Of a stretch of DNA of 64,000 nucleotides, positions 1-9,479 are shown one piece after another. A model generated the notes under the pieces. It worked only from the letters and a program-made list of their open reading frames with translations. It ran no database searches and was not told the DNA's origin. This stretch comes from Rebecca billardiae RCC1528. Lineage: Eukaryota > Haptophyta. How positions within the stretch are numbered: the stretch's first letter is position 1; every line of letters begins with the position of its first letter. The DNA lies in the NCBI GenBank assembly GCA_965240325.2, contig OZ251234.1, forward strand, positions 1,736,001 through 1,800,000. The letters run 5' to 3'. The position numbers were made by a program, and so were the translations under genes.

Positions 1-1230
1 GTTGCGCTCGTCCGTGTACCGCTTGCGCAGCACGAAGGTCTTCGTCGAGCCGTACAGCAGCGCGGCCACCGCGTGCCACTCCTTCCCCACGCCGTGCGGC
101 AGCCCGAGCTCCTGCGAGTTGAGCATGATGCAGCGGTTCGTGCCGAGCATGCCTCGCTTGATAAACGCGTCGGCGCGGCGGAACTCCTCGAGCGTCTCGG
201 GGGAGTGCCAGCGCGAGGGCTCGAAGAGGACGGAGTAGGTGTCGGGCGAGTGCGCGAACGGCTCGAACCAGTGCAGCGTGAACGGGTCCGACGAGGTCGG
301 CAGCGGCAGCCGCCAGAAGTCCGTTACTGCCTTGAGGACGTAGTTGAGCCCCTGCCACAGCGTCTTGGACGAGCGCGGCCGCGCGTTCGACGCGGGCGAC
401 TGCTCGATGTACTTGAGGTCGTACCGCGAGAGCAGCACCGTCGGGTCGAGCGCGACCAGCTCGTTCAGCCGCTTCGCCTTGAGCGCCGAGTCCGGCGGCT
501 CGCTGTACTCGAACATCGCGCGCTGGCGGCGCTCGTGCGCGAGCTGAGAGATCTGCAGTGCCTGCACCATCTTGAGCACCGTCACGCGCAGCTCGGCGAG
601 GATGTGCGCGGCGTCGGTGTGCAGCTTGCCGATGGACGGGTCGCCGCGCGCGTGGATCGACGCCTCGGAGAACGCGCCCGGCGGCGAGAGCGCCGGGTCG
701 AGCGCCGAGCGCTGCCGCGCCACCTGCATCTTGAAGCGCGTCGCCACGTCGATCAGTGCCTCGACCTGCGCCTCGTACACGGCGACGATCTCGGGGAGCG
801 CGTTGGCCGCCTGCACCTTGGGCGCGAACCAGGCGTTCTTGCCACGCGTCTCCTCCTCCTCCTCCGACCGCCCGCCGCCCTTCTCAGGGCTCCCCTTCTT
901 GCCGCGCTGCCGCGAGCCGCCGCCCGCAACGTCGATGCTCCGAGCGGACGGCAGATCGACCGGGCGGCGCGTGAGCCGCGCGGTGTCGGAGGAGCTGATG
1001 GGCGAGATGGCGCGCGTGCGGCGAGCTCCCGAGTAGATCGGCATCGTCGGCGAGTTGGCCAGCGCCGTCGTCGACTGCAGCAGCCGGCGCGCCTCCATCT
1101 TGGACGAGCGCGACGGCACGAGCTGCTGCCGCCCGCGAGCCGCCGGCTCGCCGCCGCCCGCGCCGAGCTCGCCCCGCGCCTGCTCGGCCCGCGCCTTGAG
1201 CACGGGGCTCTCGTGCTTTGGACGCATCAT
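1..1230 (-). CDS. Unrecognised protein, 5' (N-terminal) part only
   Basis: An uninterrupted minus-strand frame runs from an ATG at 1230 to the window edge, giving 410 visible codons with no stop, so the C-terminus lies outside. The first 130 residues or so are Ser/Arg/Gly-rich and look disordered (an MMRPKHESP start, an acidic EEEEE stretch near residue 125). From about residue 135 the protein becomes helical (…AVYEAQVEALIDVATRFKMQ) and then folded-looking, with conserved-type stretches such as LWQGLNYVLKAVTDFWRLP and GLPHGVGKEWHAVAALLYG. Amino-acid composition in the second half (Trp, Tyr, His and Phe at normal rates) is what makes this the coding frame rather than the Arg-rich opposite frames. 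I do not recognise the family. An upstream exon cannot be excluded. Confidence 0.6.
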   Translation of the reverse strand, partial: MMRPKHESPVLKARAEQARGELGAGGGEPAARGRQQLVPSRSSKMEARRLLQSTTALANSPTMPIYSGARRTRAISPISSSDTARLTRRPVDLPSARSIDVAGGGSRQRGKKGSPEKGGGRSEEEEETRGKNAWFAPKVQAANALPEIVAVYEAQVEALIDVATRFKMQVARQRSALDPALSPPGAFSEASIHARGDPSIGKLHTDAAHILAELRVTVLKMVQALQISQLAHERRQRAMFEYSEPPDSALKAKRLNELVALDPTVLLSRYDLKYIEQSPASNARPRSSKTLWQGLNYVLKAVTDFWRLPLPTSSDPFTLHWFEPFAHSPDTYSVLFEPSRWHSPETLEEFRRADAFIKRGMLGTNRCIMLNSQELGLPHGVGKEWHAVAALLYGSTKTFVLRKRYTDERN

Positions 1231-2132
1231 CGCCACTCCGCACGGCGCCCACGCCGCTCGACGCTGCGCACGGAGCGGGGAATGGCAACGGGAGCCTGCA
1301 CGATGCGGCCGGCTGCCTGCCCCAGCTCGTGGAAACGCCACTGCGGGTACAGCTGAAGAGCAGTAACGACCTGTTTCAGTGTTTCGCCGGCACTGATCAC
1401 CCGGAGCCCGTAATAGTGAATAGGCTACGCTCGACTTCATCTGACTGACTGTCGCTCTGATGACAGAATGAATCGGCGAGTTGTCTGATAGTGCTCACTG
1501 TGATAGCTGTCCGCGGGGCTTAGCCTCGCGGCGCCGGCGTGCGGCGACACTGCCGCTGCGCCCGCCCGCCGATACCAGAACTTTCGGCCACGGCGCACCG
1601 CCGTGGGGTCGTGTGGGGCGGCGGCTGACTCGGTCACTCGGGTCGGCCGCCGGGTCCCCGCGGCGTGTCTGCCGTGGGATCGCTGCTCGCGCGCCGGGCA
1701 GCTGATGCCGCCCGGCCCCCAGGCTCAACGATGGTGTCGATGAATCACGAAGCCGATCGCGTCGCCCGAGCCCGGAGGGGCCGGAACAGGCGGAATCGCA
1801 AGCCGCATTCGCCACGCCGGCCCAGTCCGATCGGCCGTGATGGAAGATGCATGCACGTGGCGGTTTTGGCATGGCGAGCGGCTCTGTGCCCGCGAAGGCA
1901 GCTGCCCAGAGCAGCTGCGAGCTCGTCGTTGGCACAGCCAGCCCTCGCGGCTTCGCGCGTCCTCCGGCCGGCCATGCTCAACGCTGCCCGTCCGAGCAGC
2001 AACATGCCGCATACGTCGACGGCGGTGGAAGACTCCGTTGGGAGTCGGGGACACGGAGCGGGGGCGCGGGAACGGCGCCCTCGGTCCGGGGCAGCGGGCG
2101 GCGTCGCCAGGCGAGCGTCACGGGGGTCGGCC
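1231..2132. other. Gene-free stretch between two minus-strand genes
   Basis: This is 5' flanking DNA of the preceding gene and 3' flanking DNA of the heat-shock factor. Candidate frames here are Arg/Pro/Ser-rich shadows. An 18-bp word (TGATCACCCGGAGCCCGT) at about 1393-1410 recurs in inverted orientation near 13946-13963; nothing else stands out. Confidence 0.5.
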
Positions 2133-2745
2133 TCACAAGTAGACGTTGCGTTGCCATTCGTTCGCCGCGCCGTTCGCGTCCTGCGAGCTGTTGCCCCCCT
2201 GCGTGTTGTTGGAGCCCCCCGTGCCGCCCGTGCCGCCGGTTAATCCGAGCGAGCTCTGCTGCTGCGAGCCCGGCAGGCCGTAGGCGCCGCCCGCGCCGCC
2301 CGGGCCGCCGGTCCCACCGCCCGCGCCGCCTGCGCCGCCGAGGACGAGCCCGATGTCGCCATTCCCGCCGCCCGCGCCCGCACCGACGTTGTACGCTTCC
2401 AACCTGCCGCCGACTGGCCGCATCGGCGGCTGCGCAAATTGCGCGGCCATCTGCTGCTGCACGGGCGCGCCGCCGAGCGGGCCGGCGCCGAGCGGGCCCG
2501 AGGGCGTCTCCTGAAAGGAGACGATGAGCGAGGCGAGCTTTTTCATGTGATCCCGCGTGACGGACGTGTGGTGCAGCATCTCCGCCTCGAGGTGCGCGAT
2601 CGAGTCCTTGAGCGTCATCACCTCCTCGCGCAGCGCGTTGATGGTCGGCCCCGGCTTCTCTGAGGAGACGGGCGTGCCGGGCATCTCCGACGAGATCTGC
2701 GCGCACGCGGGGCCCACGCCGACGCTCATTGCACCGCCGCCGCCG

Positions 2746-2777
<32 letters not shown>

Positions 2778-3368
2778 GCTGCCGCCACCGCCGCCGCCGC
2801 CGCGGGCGCTGCCCGTGCCGCCATCGATCACCGCGGGCTGCGGCGCCGGGATTGCGCGCGCCGCCATCACCGGCGCGGCCGGCGCAGCGAGCGTAGGCGG
2901 CCCCATGCTGCCGCTTCCTGCATCCTGGTCGTCCTGCGCGGACGACGCGTTCTGCGCGCCCGTGGTGTGCGAGCCCGTATCCTTGGATTTGTTCGTGCTC
3001 GGCACCAGGCGCTTGAACTCGGAGAGCAGGTGCATGCACCCGCGGATGAAGGACGGGTGGGAGAACTCGACCGCGTTCGGATTGCCCGTGCTGTTCGCCT
3101 TCTTCGGGCAGCGCGTGAAGCTGTAGATGTTGAGCTGGCGCATGAACGAGCGGATGTTATCGTGCTTGAAGTACAGCGGCAAGATGTTGCGGGCGAACAT
3201 CTCGGTCTCGTGAATGATGAAGCTCTTCCCTTCCGGCCCCCAGCTCACGCACGGGTGCGAGCCGTCCGGCGGGACGCTGTTGTTCTCGACGATCTCGTAC
3301 AGTTTCAAGAGGAAGGGCGGCACCTTGTCCAGCGTTTCGCGCTGACCGCGCCCGCTCGGTGGGCGCAT
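2133..3368 (-). CDS. Heat-shock transcription factor (HSF family)
   Basis: A 411-residue single-exon protein. Residues about 14-121 are a complete HSF DNA-binding domain: the winged-helix start VPPFLLKLYEIVEN, the tryptophan in CVSWGPEGKSFIIHE, and the recognition-helix signature FKHDNIRSFMRQLNIYSF. It should bind inverted GAA repeats and drive stress-response transcription in the nucleus. A poly-glycine run follows at about 190-215, encoded by a (CCG)n tract, and then a leucine-zipper-like helix (ALREEVMTLKDSIAHLEAEM) in the place of the HR-A oligomerisation region. The C-terminal third is Gly/Gln-rich, typical of an activation or linker region. The ATG at 3368 sits just ahead of the domain, so little N-terminal sequence can be missing. 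The DNA-binding domain is unambiguous; which HSF subclass it belongs to is not. Confidence 0.95.
2730..2803. repeat. (CCG)n trinucleotide tract inside the HSF gene
   Basis: Nearly pure CCG/CCA repeats on the plus strand encode the poly-glycine linker of the heat-shock factor on the minus strand. Length variation between strains is likely. Confidence 0.85.
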
Positions 3369-3784
3369 CGCCTCGCCAGGCTGGAGCGCTCCTGCGCGTG
3401 GGCACTGCCTTGATCAGCCGCAGCGGCGCTCCTGGCCGCGCACGCCGATCAAAGATTGTATGTAGCAAGGTGGAGTCTGGAAGCGACCGCTCGAAGCGCT
3501 CCCGGATGTGTGCTGCGTTTCGTCAGCGGGCGGGGGCGGAGAGAGCTCAGCGAATGAGGGTCGGCGTGCCAGTACCCCGGGTAAGATCCAGTCTCTGACC
3601 TGGTCTGACACTTGACCAGATACTAGAATCTGGGCGCCCCTCCCGCGCACCAAGGGAGGAGCCAAATAATAGGTGAAATTCGTTCACGCTGAAAACCTCG
3701 CGTCTACTCTTTTTGCTGAAACGGACTGACCCTTCGTCACGAAAGCCGCTATTGCAACGCTTGGTCGCTTTTGCTGAACGTCCG
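3369..3784. other. HSF upstream region, no gene seen
   Basis: This is the upstream flank of the heat-shock factor and leads into the left arm of a large inverted repeat. I saw no convincing tandem nGAAn/nTTCn heat-shock element and no coding frame. Confidence 0.4.
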
Positions 3785-4904
3785 GGACAAGGGGAGTCAG
3801 GGTACAGCACGTCCAGTTGGGCTGCAGCTGGAGCTTGGGTACAAAAGCTCCCGCGGCGCAGCGGCACTCGCCGCCGCCGCCGCCGTCGAGGGGCGGTTGT
3901 GGCGCGCACGGCGTGAGCCGCTGCGGGCGCTGAGGTGCGCGCGACGGCGGCGCGCCCGGCGGCGCTGCTGTAGGAGGCCACTGCCCTCCTCTCTGCCCCG
4001 CGCGCTTCGCTCGTCGTCGCCGTCTCCGCGCCTGCGACTCAGCGCGCACGCGAGCGCGGCACCGCCCGGCAGCCGGGGCAATCTCTGCCATGACTGCGCA
4101 TGTGCGTCGCGACCTGGTCGGCCCAGCGCGCGAGGCGCGTGCGGGCGAGGTAGGGCCGGTATGGGCGCGCGCCATGCCGCCTCGACCTTGCGCCGGTGGG
4201 CATGTCGCGGGCCTTGCACCTCTGTCGACAACGTTGACAAACAATGCGGCACCCAAGCGCAGACGTCAGTGTGCACGATCGAGGCAGTAGGCGTACAGAC
4301 GCGATAGTTGCAGAGCTTTTTGTGATCATGCGAGTCATACATTGTCAGTGACTCTCGCCCAGGTCGTCTGCGCGCTGAACTGACGTTTTGACTGAGTGCC
4401 TCGAGATCGCCTCGACGATGGCCCGTGCATTGCTTGAACACAGTCCAAGCGGCCAACCAGACACACGTGCTCAGTTCCCTGTTGTACGCTCTGATGGGCT
4501 TACTTGAGGCGGCATGGCGCGCGCCCATACTGGCCCTACCTCGCCCGCACGCGCCTCGCGCGCTGGGCCGACCAGGTCGCGACGCACATGCGCAGTCATG
4601 GCAGAGATTGCCCCGGCTGCCGGGCGGTGCCGCGCTCGCGTGCGCGCTGAGTCGCAGGCGCGGAGACGGCGACGACAAGCGAAGCGCGCGGGGCAGAGAG
4701 GAGGGCAGTGGCCTCCTACAGCAGCGCCGCCGGGCGCGCCGCCGTCGCGCGCACCTCAGCGCCCGCAGCGGCTCACGCCGTGCGCGCCACAACCGCCCCT
4801 CGACGGCGGCGGCGGCGGCGAGTGCCGCTGCGCCGCGGGAGCTTTTGTACCCAAGCTCCAGCTGCAGCCCAACTGGACGTGCTGTACCCTGACTCCCCTT
4901 GTCC
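3785..4904. repeat. Large near-perfect inverted repeat (399-bp arms, 322-bp loop)
   Basis: The left arm, 3785-4183, and the right arm, 4506-4904, are reverse complements of one another. Reading them side by side I find only two substitutions over 399 positions (in the CGCTCGTCG/CGCTTGTCG and GGCCGGTAT/GGCCAGTAT contexts). The loop, 4184-4505, is unique sequence with no coding look. Arms this similar mean a very recent duplication, active gene conversion, or a selected hairpin. No transposase-like frame and no clear target-site duplication were seen; a foldback or MITE-like element is the plainest reading. The right end lies 186 bp before the start codon of the aminotransferase gene. Confidence 0.9.
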
Positions 4905-5090
4905 GGGACCCGTCGTCAAGTTGAAAGTCCACGTGGAACTACCGGATCAAAGGTCCTTTGATCAAAGCATGGCCGAAATGGCGAATCAAAACGCGCCTGC
5001 CATACGAGCAAATAATTGACGCGCGCAAAGCCGTCGGCCACGCGGCCTGCGTCATCAACGCTGCGCGCGACGCGTCGCGCCCTCGCGAGC

Positions 5091-6470
5091 ATGTCGAATG
5101 GCCCGTTTCCCAGGGCGCGCTTTGCCGTGAGCCCGCTCGTCTCGAGCATCGCGCCGTCCAAGACCGTCGCCATCTTCAGCCAGACCTCGGAGATGAAGGA
5201 GCGCGGCGAGGTGGTGAACGGCGCGTTGTGCGTCGGCCAGCCCGACTTCCCGCCACCGCGCGCGGTGATCGAGGCGACAGCCGAGGCGGCCGAGAAGGGC
5301 CTCACCAGATATACGGGCCTGTCCGGTACCGTCGACCTCCGCCAGGCCATCGTGCGCTACCTTCGCGAGAAGAAGGGCGTCGAGTACGCGGAGCGCGAAA
5401 TCATGGTCGCGGGCGGCGGCAAGCAGGCCATCTACGAGGGGATGGTGGCCATGTGCACGGCGGGGGACGAGGTGGTGATCCCGTCGCCCTACTACACCTC
5501 GTATCCGGACATGGTCGCGCTCGCTGGCGCCACGCCAGTCGTCGTCGAGACGACCGTGGCCAACGAGTACGTCCTGACGGCGGACGTGCTCGCGCCCGCG
5601 CTCAAGCCTCAGACGCGCATGGTGATCCTGTGCAACCCGTGCAATCCGACGGGCGCGACGATCCCGCGGGCGCAGCTCGAGGAGATCGCTGCCCTGCTCC
5701 GCCGCCCGGAGCACGAGCACATCCTCGTCCTCTCCGACGAGATCTACGAGCGCATCACGTTCGACGTTGAGCACGTGAGCTTTGCTGCGCTCGAGGGCAT
5801 GCGCGAGCGCACGCTCACCATCAACGGCTTCTCGAAGGCGTACTCGATGACAGGCTACCGCCTCGGTGCGCGCGACGGGCGGGCCTGCGCCGAGGGCACA
5901 CCCTGAACCTCCCCAGCCGGCGCTGTGTGCCTCGGCGGCGCACGGCTCACGCCGCGCGCGCGTCGTCCCCAACTCGCGCCCCCGCCCGCGCGCCCGCCGT
6001 CGGCTGCAGGCTACCTAGCTGCGCCCGAGCCGATCGTGAAGGCGGCAAGCAAGCTGCAGGGGCAGATCTCCTCGTGCGCGTGCTCGATCTCGCAGCACGC
6101 CGGTGTCGCCGCCCTCCGCACGCCCGACGCTGAGCTCGACGCGCACGTCGCCGAGCTGCGCGCCAAGCGCGATCTCGCGCTCGAGCTGCTGCGCGCCATC
6201 CCCGGCGTGACGGTGCCGACGCCGCAGGGCGCCTTCTACCTGCTCCCGGACCTCTCGGCGTACCTGGGGCGGCGCACGGTGGCGGGGGAAGTGCTCCCCA
6301 CAGCCGAGGCCTTGTGTATCCACCTACTCCGCGAGTACAAGGTGGCACTCGTTCCTGGCGAGGCGTTTGGTGCGCCGTCCACACTACGAATCAGCTATGC
6401 GGCCACGCACGACGAGATCCGTGACGCTATCACAAAGCTGAGCACATGTCTTCTCGCGCTGGCAAAGTGA
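5091..6470 (+). CDS. Class I aminotransferase, prephenate/aspartate type (two exons)
   Basis: Exons 5091-5865 and 6010-6470 join to a 411-residue fold-type I PLP enzyme. Visible features are the GQPDFPPP loop, the CNPCNPTGA motif, LSDEIYE with the PLP-ring aspartate, the Schiff-base lysine at about residue 249 in NGFSKAYSMTGYRLGY, and the carboxylate-binding arginine in STLRISYA. The sequence most resembles the bacterial/plant aspartate and prephenate aminotransferase group (the MTGYRLGYLAAPEPIV and PQGAFYLLPDLSAY regions), so the likely role is arogenate/aspartate formation in tyrosine and phenylalanine synthesis, usually plastidial. The joined junction codon restores Gly between RL and YLAA. 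The ATG at 5091 is the first in frame; the preceding in-frame stretch is basic and Ser/Thr-rich, so an upstream transit-peptide exon or start may be missed. Confidence 0.9.
5866..6009 (+). other. Intron of the aminotransferase gene
   Basis: A 144-bp intron with donor GTGCGCGCG and acceptor CTGCAG. It interrupts the Gly codon between the PLP-lysine loop and YLAAP, and removing it restores the family alignment. Confidence 0.85.
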
Positions 6471-7107
6471 GCGCGCAGCGGCTCGGCGGCGGTGGGCGCG
6501 GTCGCGACGGCGCCACCCGCGTGGACCAGGTGCGGCGACCCCCCCTCGCTTCCGAGATTGGTGGGGGCCTGGATAGTGGATTAGTTTAAGTTCTCGGGCG
6601 CGGCGCTGCGCCATCTTTAGTTAGTCTTTCCGGCGCGAAGTTATTCCTGTCTGCTCGTCCCGGTGACAGATTACCGCCACGCGGATTCGGCTCGCGCGTC
6701 CGGCTCATCGACATCGAGATGGCGGCTACCAGGTCGTTCCCCCTGCACTGGGAATCCGCGGTTTCGCACTATTCAGAGCACGAGGCCGCGGCATAGCAAC
6801 GCAGATTTATTCTTCCGCTTGCTCTATCAGACCACTTGAACGATCTAATCGAGGTTTCCAATTGAAAATGACGAAAGTACATCCATCCATTAGAGAACCC
6901 AAATCCCGAGCGCGGCAAAGCCGTGGAACGCAGTAATCAGCCTCGTCAGCGATAGTCCGCTCACGAAATCGAGGCGCTGGAAATGAGTTCTTCGCGTGCA
7001 ACCGCGGAGGCGGGAGCCCTCCCGCGGGTGCGGAGCACCGATTCTGACCCGCCCCCTGCGCCTGCGGCCGGGCGGCGAGTGCGATGCAGCTGGCCCGGCG
7101 CTGGGGG

Positions 7108-7460
7108 GCGCGGATGTGCTTGCGGAGCCGGCGTGCGTGGACGGGCTGTTGCGGGAGAGTATCTGCCGCCCTCCTGCGCCGCGCGACTTGCGCCACGCCT
7201 CTTTCGCCTCGGCTCAGGGCAGCGCGCACGCGCGCGCCGCCTCCGGGGCCAGCCTTCGGCCTGCGCCGCAGCCGACCGCGCGCGCGCCGTGCGCGGCGTG
7301 GTCGGGAAGGAACGGGCGCGGCTGCCGGGCGAGATGGCGATATCATGTGCGCACGCCATGCCGCCCCGCCACGCCTTGCCGAGCGTGTCGCTGGTCCATT
7401 TGCACGCCTCTTCGAGTTGTCACAAATGGTGTGCACGCGGCCAATCGCGGTCGTGACCGC
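7108..7460 (+). repeat. Internal repeat unit, copy A
   Basis: This copy begins GCGGATGTGCTTGCGGAGCC and runs to a GTCACA…ATGGTGTGC…CGGTCGTGACC end. It is nearly identical to copy B 384 bp downstream; a one- to two-codon insertion (GCGCGCGCC versus GGCG) and scattered substitutions separate them. Confidence 0.85.
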
Positions 7461-7491
7461 TGGGGGCCGCGCCCGGGCCAGGGCGCTGCGG

Positions 7492-7846
7492 GCGCGGATG
7501 TGCTTGCGGAGCCGGCGTGCGTGGACGGGCTGTTGTGGGAGAGTATCTGCCGCCCTCCTGCACCGCGCGACTTGCGCCACGCCTCTTTCGCCTCGGCTCA
7601 GGGCAGCGCGCACGCGGCGCGTCGCCTCAAGGCCAGCCTTGCCTGCGCCGCAGCCGACCGCGTGCGCGCCGTGCGCGGCGTGGTCGGGAAGGAACGGGCA
7701 CGGCTGCCGGGCGAGATGGCGATATCATGTGCGCACGCCATGCCGCCCCGCCACGCCTTGCCGAGCGTGTCGCTGGTCCGTTTGCACGCCTCTTCGAGTT
7801 GTCACACTATGAATGGTGTGCCACGGCCTCGCGGTCGTGACCCTTG
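7492..7846 (+). repeat. Internal repeat unit, copy B
   Basis: Direct copy of unit A at a spacing of 384 bp, again ending in the TTTGCACGCCTCTTCGAGTT…GTCACA segment. The core GAGATGGCGATATCATGTGC is shared exactly. Confidence 0.85.
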
Positions 7847-8076
7847 CCGGGACGATCATTGAGACACAGAACAGTGCCAAGCGGGCACGCGGGATACTCT
7901 TACATGAATGTTCATCACCACGTGGTCGTGTAGAAGTGCTGGGTGCGACGCTTTCCTCGCGCGGATGCACTTTCATCATCTTCTTCGAGCTCCGAGGTCT
8001 GGCTTCAGGCACGACAAGAAATCAGCACTCGTCAACAGCTGTGCGGATCCGTTATCGTGCCCTTTCGCGGCGCCGC

Positions 8077-8360
8077 GGGGCGGCATGGCGTGCGCACATG
8101 ATGTCGTCATCTCGCCCGGCAGCACCCCCCGTTCCTTCCCGACCACGCCGCGCACGGCGCGCGCGCGGTTGCGGCTGCGGCGCGGGCACGGTGCGGCCCT
8201 GGCCTCCGAGGCGGCGCGCGCGTGCGCGCTGCCCTGAGCCGCGGCGAAAAGAGGCGTGGCGCGAGACGCGCGGCGCAGGAGGGCGCCATATACTCTCCCG
8301 CAACAGCCTGTCCACGCAAGCCGGCTCCGCGAGCACATCCGCGCCCGCAGCGCCGTGCCC
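8077..8360 (-). repeat. Internal repeat unit, inverted and diverged copy C
   Basis: The reverse complement matches units A and B from the GCGGATGTGCTCGCGGAGCC end to the GGCGTGCGCACATGATGTCG end. Substitutions are more numerous than between A and B, so this copy is older. Confidence 0.8.
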
Positions 8361-8660
8361 CGGGCGCGCCGGCCGCCAACGGCGCTCGGCCGCCTTCGCC
8401 TGCCCGCCCCGCCGCCGAGGGCAAAGGTCAAGATTTGGTCGGCCCTCGCCTGCCGAGCCGCCACCGGCCGGGGGCTCCCTGCACCATCTATCTCATTGCG
8501 GCTCAATTTTGGGATTGCGAGACCAGCTCATCGATTGACGCACATCCGCACCCGCGAGACCTGAAAATCTTATTCGCGGGTAGCGACGGGTGCGTCCTGC
8601 GGCTGTTTTTCTCGTATGTCCAAACCGCGGATTCCCAGTGCAGGGGGAACGACCTGGTAG

Positions 8661-9479
8661 TCCCATATGTCTGAGTGAGTGATGAGTGAGTGAGACTGTA
8701 TCTCCCCAGTCCCCTACTAATGTTGCCGAGATCGCGTCGCGAGATTGAGGTCGTATATCTCCAGTCGTATGTGATGATATATTTTTTCGCAAAACTTATC
8801 AGCGTGACCCCAGGTCATTTCGTCAGGCGAATATTGACCGCATCCCGAAGTTGGAGAGCCTTATATCTCAAGACGACAGAAAGTTGGAAGTTTTGGGCCA
8901 CACACCCCACAGTGGCCGGGCTCTGACCGGTCGGACCCCTCTAGCTCATAGTCACTCGGATGAAAGTCAAAGCTGCGTGATAACAGCCGCGCCCGCCGCA
9001 ATATATATTATTAATACACGCTATATATATTTAACGACGTGGCAGCATCGGACAAGCGTCAGGCTCAGACTGACTCAGAGTGCAACAGACACATAGAATG
9101 CGTCCGCGCCTTCCGTCCAGGTCAGACAGTGCGCCACCCGCAGCCCTGCCCCCCTACGGGAGCGGGGCCGGGATGGAGCACCGCCTCGGCCTGGGGGCTG
9201 GGGCACGCGGCGGCGACGGCAGATGCCGCCGCGGCCGAGCGCCTTCCGGAGCACTTGGACGCGCTATATATATACTTATAATAATATATTATTTTAAAAT
9301 AATAAAGTTCTGCTACGTGCCCTTAATTATCAGTTTGGCTTTTCGGCGCTAATAATAAAAAATCAGCAGATCCGCAATATGAATATCAATCATCACCGAT
9401 GATCACGACGTTGACGGCGACATGACGAACGACTATGTCAAGGACATCGTCTCGGCGCGCCATGCATTGCTGACGATGA
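8661..9479. other. Gene-free, AT-richer stretch
   Basis: It contains GAGT-rich simple sequence at about 8670-8695, ATATATTATTAATA runs near 9000-9035 and a TATATATA/AATAATA stretch at about 9265-9305. No coding frame was seen. It forms the 3' flank of the minus-strand histidine kinase. Confidence 0.5.

Larger units (their letters stand above)
6726..8660. mobile_element. Non-coding element bounded by 39-bp terminal inverted repeats
   Basis: Bases 6726-6764 (starting CTACCAGGTCGTTCCCCCTG) and 8622-8660 are exact reverse complements. Between them lie two direct copies and one inverted copy of a GC-rich unit, separated by AT-richer unique flanks. No transposase or other credible protein is encoded, so if mobile it is non-autonomous. 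No flanking target-site duplication is evident (…GATGGCGG on the left, TCCCATAT on the right). The terminal repeats are direct evidence; calling the unit a transposon is inference. Confidence 0.75.

Noticed and set aside
73-1356. Long plus-strand frame opposite the first gene
   Set aside because: Arg/Leu/Val-rich antisense shadow of the minus-strand frame, which has normal amino-acid composition.
3797-4792. Minus-strand 331-codon frame spanning the inverted repeat
   Set aside because: Its open reading is a by-product of the palindrome: the same Arg-rich text appears in both arms on both strands.
5016-5090. In-frame upstream extension of the aminotransferase
   Set aside because: It begins with TTG, not ATG; the basic Ser/Thr-rich text could be part of a transit peptide but needs an upstream exon that I could not find.
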